The notes beneath the pieces were generated by a model that worked only from the letters and a program-made list of their open reading frames with translations, was not told where the DNA came from and ran no database searches. A stretch of 7,623 bases of DNA. Source: Anaerolineales bacterium. GTDB taxonomy: Bacteria; Chloroflexota; Anaerolineae; Anaerolineales; Villigracilaceae. Position 1 is the stretch's first letter. Each line of letters opens with the position of its first letter. The translations under genes were made by a program, and so were the position numbers. The stretch spans positions 1-7,623 of the forward strand of contig JAEURF010000077.1 in assembly GCA_016789205.1 (NCBI GenBank). Reading direction: 5' to 3'. Below are positions 6,386 to 7,623 of the stretch, one piece after another.

Positions 6386-6640
6386 CTAACGGCGAACTTG
6401 TTTGTAAATCCATAACAAAACCACAGAGCCAAGTAATGTAACCAACATGGTCGGCAAGGTGATGGCATCATTAATCGTGCCAACACCCAACAATGGGCTG
6501 ATGAAGTACCCAGCCAAGAATGCACCAACCACGCCGACGACAATATCAAGCAACAAACCTTGTTGTGAATTCGTGCGCATAATTCTGCTGGCGATATAAC
6601 CGACAATCGCACCGGCAATCAGATAAATAATGAGATTCAT
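6386..6640 (-). CDS. GlsB/YeaQ/YmgE family membrane protein (transglycosylase-associated type)
   Basis: An 84-residue protein with three membrane helices (about 2-20, 29-51 and 62-79) and the family pattern: a glycine-rich first helix (LIAGAIVGYIASRIM), a polar turn with NSQQG, then DIVVGVVGAFLAGYF and a final helix ending in basic residues. Length is typical. Members are small stress-linked membrane proteins, and the old name transglycosylase-associated is not evidence of enzyme activity. I chose ATG 6640 because the conserved N-terminus starts there and AAAGGA (6648-6653) is well placed. A start 14 codons further up (6682) would fall in the 6663-6690 hairpin and adds non-conserved residues. 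Confidence 0.93.
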   Translation of the reverse strand: MNLIIYLIAGAIVGYIASRIMRTNSQQGLLLDIVVGVVGAFLAGYFISPLLGVGTINDAITLPTMLVTLLGSVVLLWIYKQVRR

Positions 6641-6647
6641 TTTCTTT

Positions 6648-6653
6648 TCCTTT
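6648..6653 (-). promoter_or_regulatory. Ribosome binding site that sets the GlsB-like start
   Basis: AAAGGA on the minus strand lies 7 nt before ATG 6640. It would be internal to the longer frame from 6682, so it argues for the shorter, family-length protein. Confidence 0.75.
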
Positions 6654-6662
6654 TTTGAATAG

Positions 6663-6690
6663 TTCCAAACATGGTTGCCCATGTTTGGAA
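6663..6690 (-). repeat. Perfect 12-bp hairpin between the CsbD and GlsB-like genes
   Basis: TTCCAAACATGG at 6663-6674 pairs perfectly with 6679-6690 around a 4-nt loop (TTGC). It begins 10 nt after the CsbD stop and ends about 9 nt before the GlsB-like Shine-Dalgarno. There is no proper T-run on the minus strand (the sequence continues CTATTC). It may be a weak terminator, an mRNA processing or stability element, or a protein-binding palindrome; the perfect symmetry does not tell these apart. Confidence 0.7.
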
Positions 6691-6700
6691 TAGAGTTTAA

Positions 6701-6940
6701 TTATTTAACAACAGTAGGTTCTGTCTTATTTTTTAGACCGTCTTCAAAAGCAGTGACACGTTTATCAATTTCATCAGCGGCTTGCTCACGTGTGTAACCA
6801 TATTTTTCTTGAATGATGCCAGCCAACACTTCATATTTACCGGCGGCACGGTCTAAATCGTCATCGGTGAGTTTGCCCCACCATGCTTTTGCTTCCCCAC
6901 GCATTTGTTTCCACTTGCCTTCTAAAATATCTTTGTTCAT
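6701..6940 (-). CDS. CsbD family protein
   Basis: A 79-residue soluble, highly charged protein of the CsbD family. The hallmark pattern is present: an N-terminal MNKDILEGKWKQMRGEAKAWWGKLTDDDL, then AAGKYEVLAGIIQEKYGYTREQAADEID, which forms the short helical bundle of the family. CsbD in Bacillus is under general-stress (SigB) control and E. coli YjbJ is abundant in stressed cells; the molecular function is unknown. The start at 6940 is fixed by a strong GGAGG 8 nt upstream and by the conserved N-terminus; the frame continues upstream to 7141, but that part overlaps the response-regulator gene and is not family-like. A terminator-like hairpin lies just upstream (6965-7003). Confidence 0.95.
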   Translation of the reverse strand: MNKDILEGKWKQMRGEAKAWWGKLTDDDLDRAAGKYEVLAGIIQEKYGYTREQAADEIDKRVTAFEDGLKNKTEPTVVK

Positions 6941-6948
6941 AATGTGAT

Positions 6949-6953
6949 CCTCC
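6949..6953 (-). promoter_or_regulatory. Strong ribosome binding site of the CsbD gene
   Basis: GGAGG on the minus strand, 8 nt before ATG 6940, is the strongest Shine-Dalgarno in the window. It suggests high translation of CsbD and rules against the upstream in-frame starts. Confidence 0.8.
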
Positions 6954-6964
6954 AGAATCATTTG

Positions 6965-7003
6965 AAAAAGCTGTCCCAAATTTGTACCAGCGCTCGGAAC
7001 AGC
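6965..7003 (-). terminator. Probable intrinsic terminator or attenuator after the receiver gene
   Basis: On the minus strand GCTGTTCC (7003-6996) pairs with GGGACAGC (6977-6970), with one G·U pair, and is followed directly by TTTTT (6969-6965). It lies 19 nt after the receiver stop and ends only about 11 nt before the CsbD Shine-Dalgarno. The loop is large (18 nt), though part of it can pair further, so strength is uncertain. Confidence 0.55.
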
Positions 7004-7022
7004 AAGGATGCGCCGGTTTTCA

Positions 7023-7394
7023 TCATTGCTTACGAATACCCGCCGCAACAGAACGCAAGCGCTCTGCCACCCGCTCAGGTGTTTCCGCTTTGCTGATAAA
7101 AGCATCGGCACCAGCAGAAAGTGCAGCTTGTTGGCGGGCATCCATACGGCTAATGAGAATAATGACCAGTGCGGCTGGGCAAGCCCGGCGAAGGCTATCT
7201 AGCGCGGCGATTGGTGAGTTAGGTAGTAAGTCCCAATCAATCAATAACATATCAGTATGGCTGATGGGTGCTTGTGCTAACGTGGTTGCCCAGTCAGCGG
7301 CTTCGCCTACTACTTCCATCTTCAAATCTAGGAGTACCAAACGCAGAGCAGACCGTTCTTCAGGAATTGCATCGGCAATATATACACGGGTCAT
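7023..7394 (-). CDS. Stand-alone response regulator receiver protein
   Basis: A 123-residue CheY-like receiver domain without an output domain. The phospho-accepting aspartate is Asp53 in MLLIDWDL; the switch serine is Ser82 in IILISR and the conserved lysine is Lys102 in AFISKAETP. The acidic pocket has Asp8, but the usual second acidic residue is replaced by Ala9, so metal binding may be altered. AGADAFISK is typical of receivers. I chose ATG 7394, where the receiver fold begins (MTRVYIADA). A GTG at 7460 would add 22 residues that translate the hairpin repeat, so it is unlikely. No good Shine-Dalgarno is visible before 7394. The gene is noticeably richer in G+C (about 53% in a sampled 60-bp stretch, against 30% in one from the YihY gene). 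Its partner kinase is not in the window. Confidence 0.9.
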   Translation of the reverse strand: MTRVYIADAIPEERSALRLVLLDLKMEVVGEAADWATTLAQAPISHTDMLLIDWDLLPNSPIAALDSLRRACPAALVIILISRMDARQQAALSAGADAFISKAETPERVAERLRSVAAGIRKQ

Positions 7395-7410
7395 ACATTC
7401 ATCGTATGAC

Positions 7411-7470
7411 ACAAACTCCCCAACCGCATCAGGCGGCTGGGGAGTTTCTATCTCCGCCACTTGGGGGAGA
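7411..7470 (-). repeat. Hairpin repeat, copy 2 (60 bp)
   Basis: Second copy of the element at 419-479, same orientation. On the minus strand it begins 1 nt after the TAG stop of the membrane-protein gene with TCTCCCCCAA, identical over ten bases to copy 1, followed by GCGGA and a hairpin. Positions 7413-7427 pair with 7433-7447 around a 5-nt loop; the one irregular pair (7423/7437) is U·G on the minus strand but A·C on the plus strand. The element ends 16 nt before the receiver start codon. There is no T-run after the stem. Confidence 0.8.
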
Positions 7471-7471
7471 A

Positions 7472-7623
7472 CTATTGCAAGAAAGATAAAGCTTTAACAG
7501 TGGTACAAAACGCTGAACTTGAGTCCATTTGCCAACAGGTTAAGTAGATATAGATGAGCAGAACAATCAATAAGGTCACCAAGAAGCCGCCAATATTGCG
7601 AAACAATTTTGAAATGGCGAGCA
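7472..7623 (-). CDS. C-terminal end of an unidentified membrane protein (5' part outside window)
   Basis: The frame is open from the window edge to TAG 7472 and gives 49 residues. It shows a basic segment (SKLFRN), then a strong membrane helix GGFLVTLLIVLLIYIYLTCW (11-30), then a short polar tail of 19 residues. Of the three minus-strand frames here only this one has protein-like composition with a clean hydrophobic helix. It could be a small one-helix protein or the end of a longer one; the start is not visible. It is the gene immediately upstream of the receiver, with the repeat between them. Confidence 0.55.
   Translation of the reverse strand, partial: LAISKLFRNIGGFLVTLLIVLLIYIYLTCWQMDSSSAFCTTVKALSFLQ

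Noticed and set aside
6941..7141. Longer CsbD reading frame starting at 7141
   Set aside because: The extra 67 residues overlap the receiver gene in another frame and are unlike the CsbD family; GGAGG and the conserved N-terminus fix the start at 6940.
7395..7460. GTG start at 7460 giving the receiver a 22-residue N-terminal extension
   Set aside because: The extension translates the repeat element, is not receiver-like, and the conserved fold begins at ATG 7394.
6982..7497. Long plus-strand open frame of 171 codons opposite the receiver gene
   Set aside because: It is antisense to a well-supported receiver domain, has no recognisable domain or ribosome site, and its C-terminal part simply translates the hairpin repeat.

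Overview
The window is a compact, roughly 40% GC bacterial segment. Every gene I can support lies on the minus strand, so transcription runs from high to low coordinates. The organism is not certain. The lipoprotein with a Thr/Pro-rich linker after its lipidated cysteine, the YihY, YggT-like and rhomboid sequence style, and the lone receiver domain together suggest an Anaerolineae-like Chloroflexota bacterium. This is an inference from sequence style only.

Right part (about 7623 to 5075) is a chain of small, mostly membrane or envelope-type proteins. In order of transcription: the C-terminal end of an unidentified membrane protein (7472-7623), a stand-alone response-regulator receiver (7023-7394), a CsbD-family protein (6701-6940), a GlsB/YeaQ/YmgE-type three-helix membrane protein (6386-6640), a YggT-like membrane protein (5889-6308), a 56-residue soluble protein (5706-5876), a YtxH-domain protein (5303-5656) and a 49-residue two-helix membrane protein (5075-5224). 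CsbD, GlsB-like and YtxH proteins are often associated with general or envelope stress, so this looks like a stress-adaptation set. Most gaps here carry a strong hairpin.

Middle (4830-5074) is an AT-rich gap of about 245 bp. It holds a long hairpin and a possible 19-codon leader ORF that overlaps the start of the next gene.

Left part (4829 to 494) looks like an operon: a 69-residue hypothetical protein, a rhomboid-family intramembrane protease, two tandem AI-2E (TqsA/PerM-like) transporters joined by an ATGA overlap, and a YihY/BrkB-family membrane protein 3 bp further on. A lipoprotein gene (1-385) follows and runs off the window edge.

The most unusual signal is a 60-61 bp repeat present twice in the same orientation (419-479 and 7411-7470), each copy directly after a stop codon. 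Its hairpin arms differ between copies by matching two-base changes, and the structure is better paired when read from the minus strand. Several other intergenic hairpins show the same strand bias in their imperfect pairs. This suggests that they act as RNA at the 3' ends or junctions of these transcripts.
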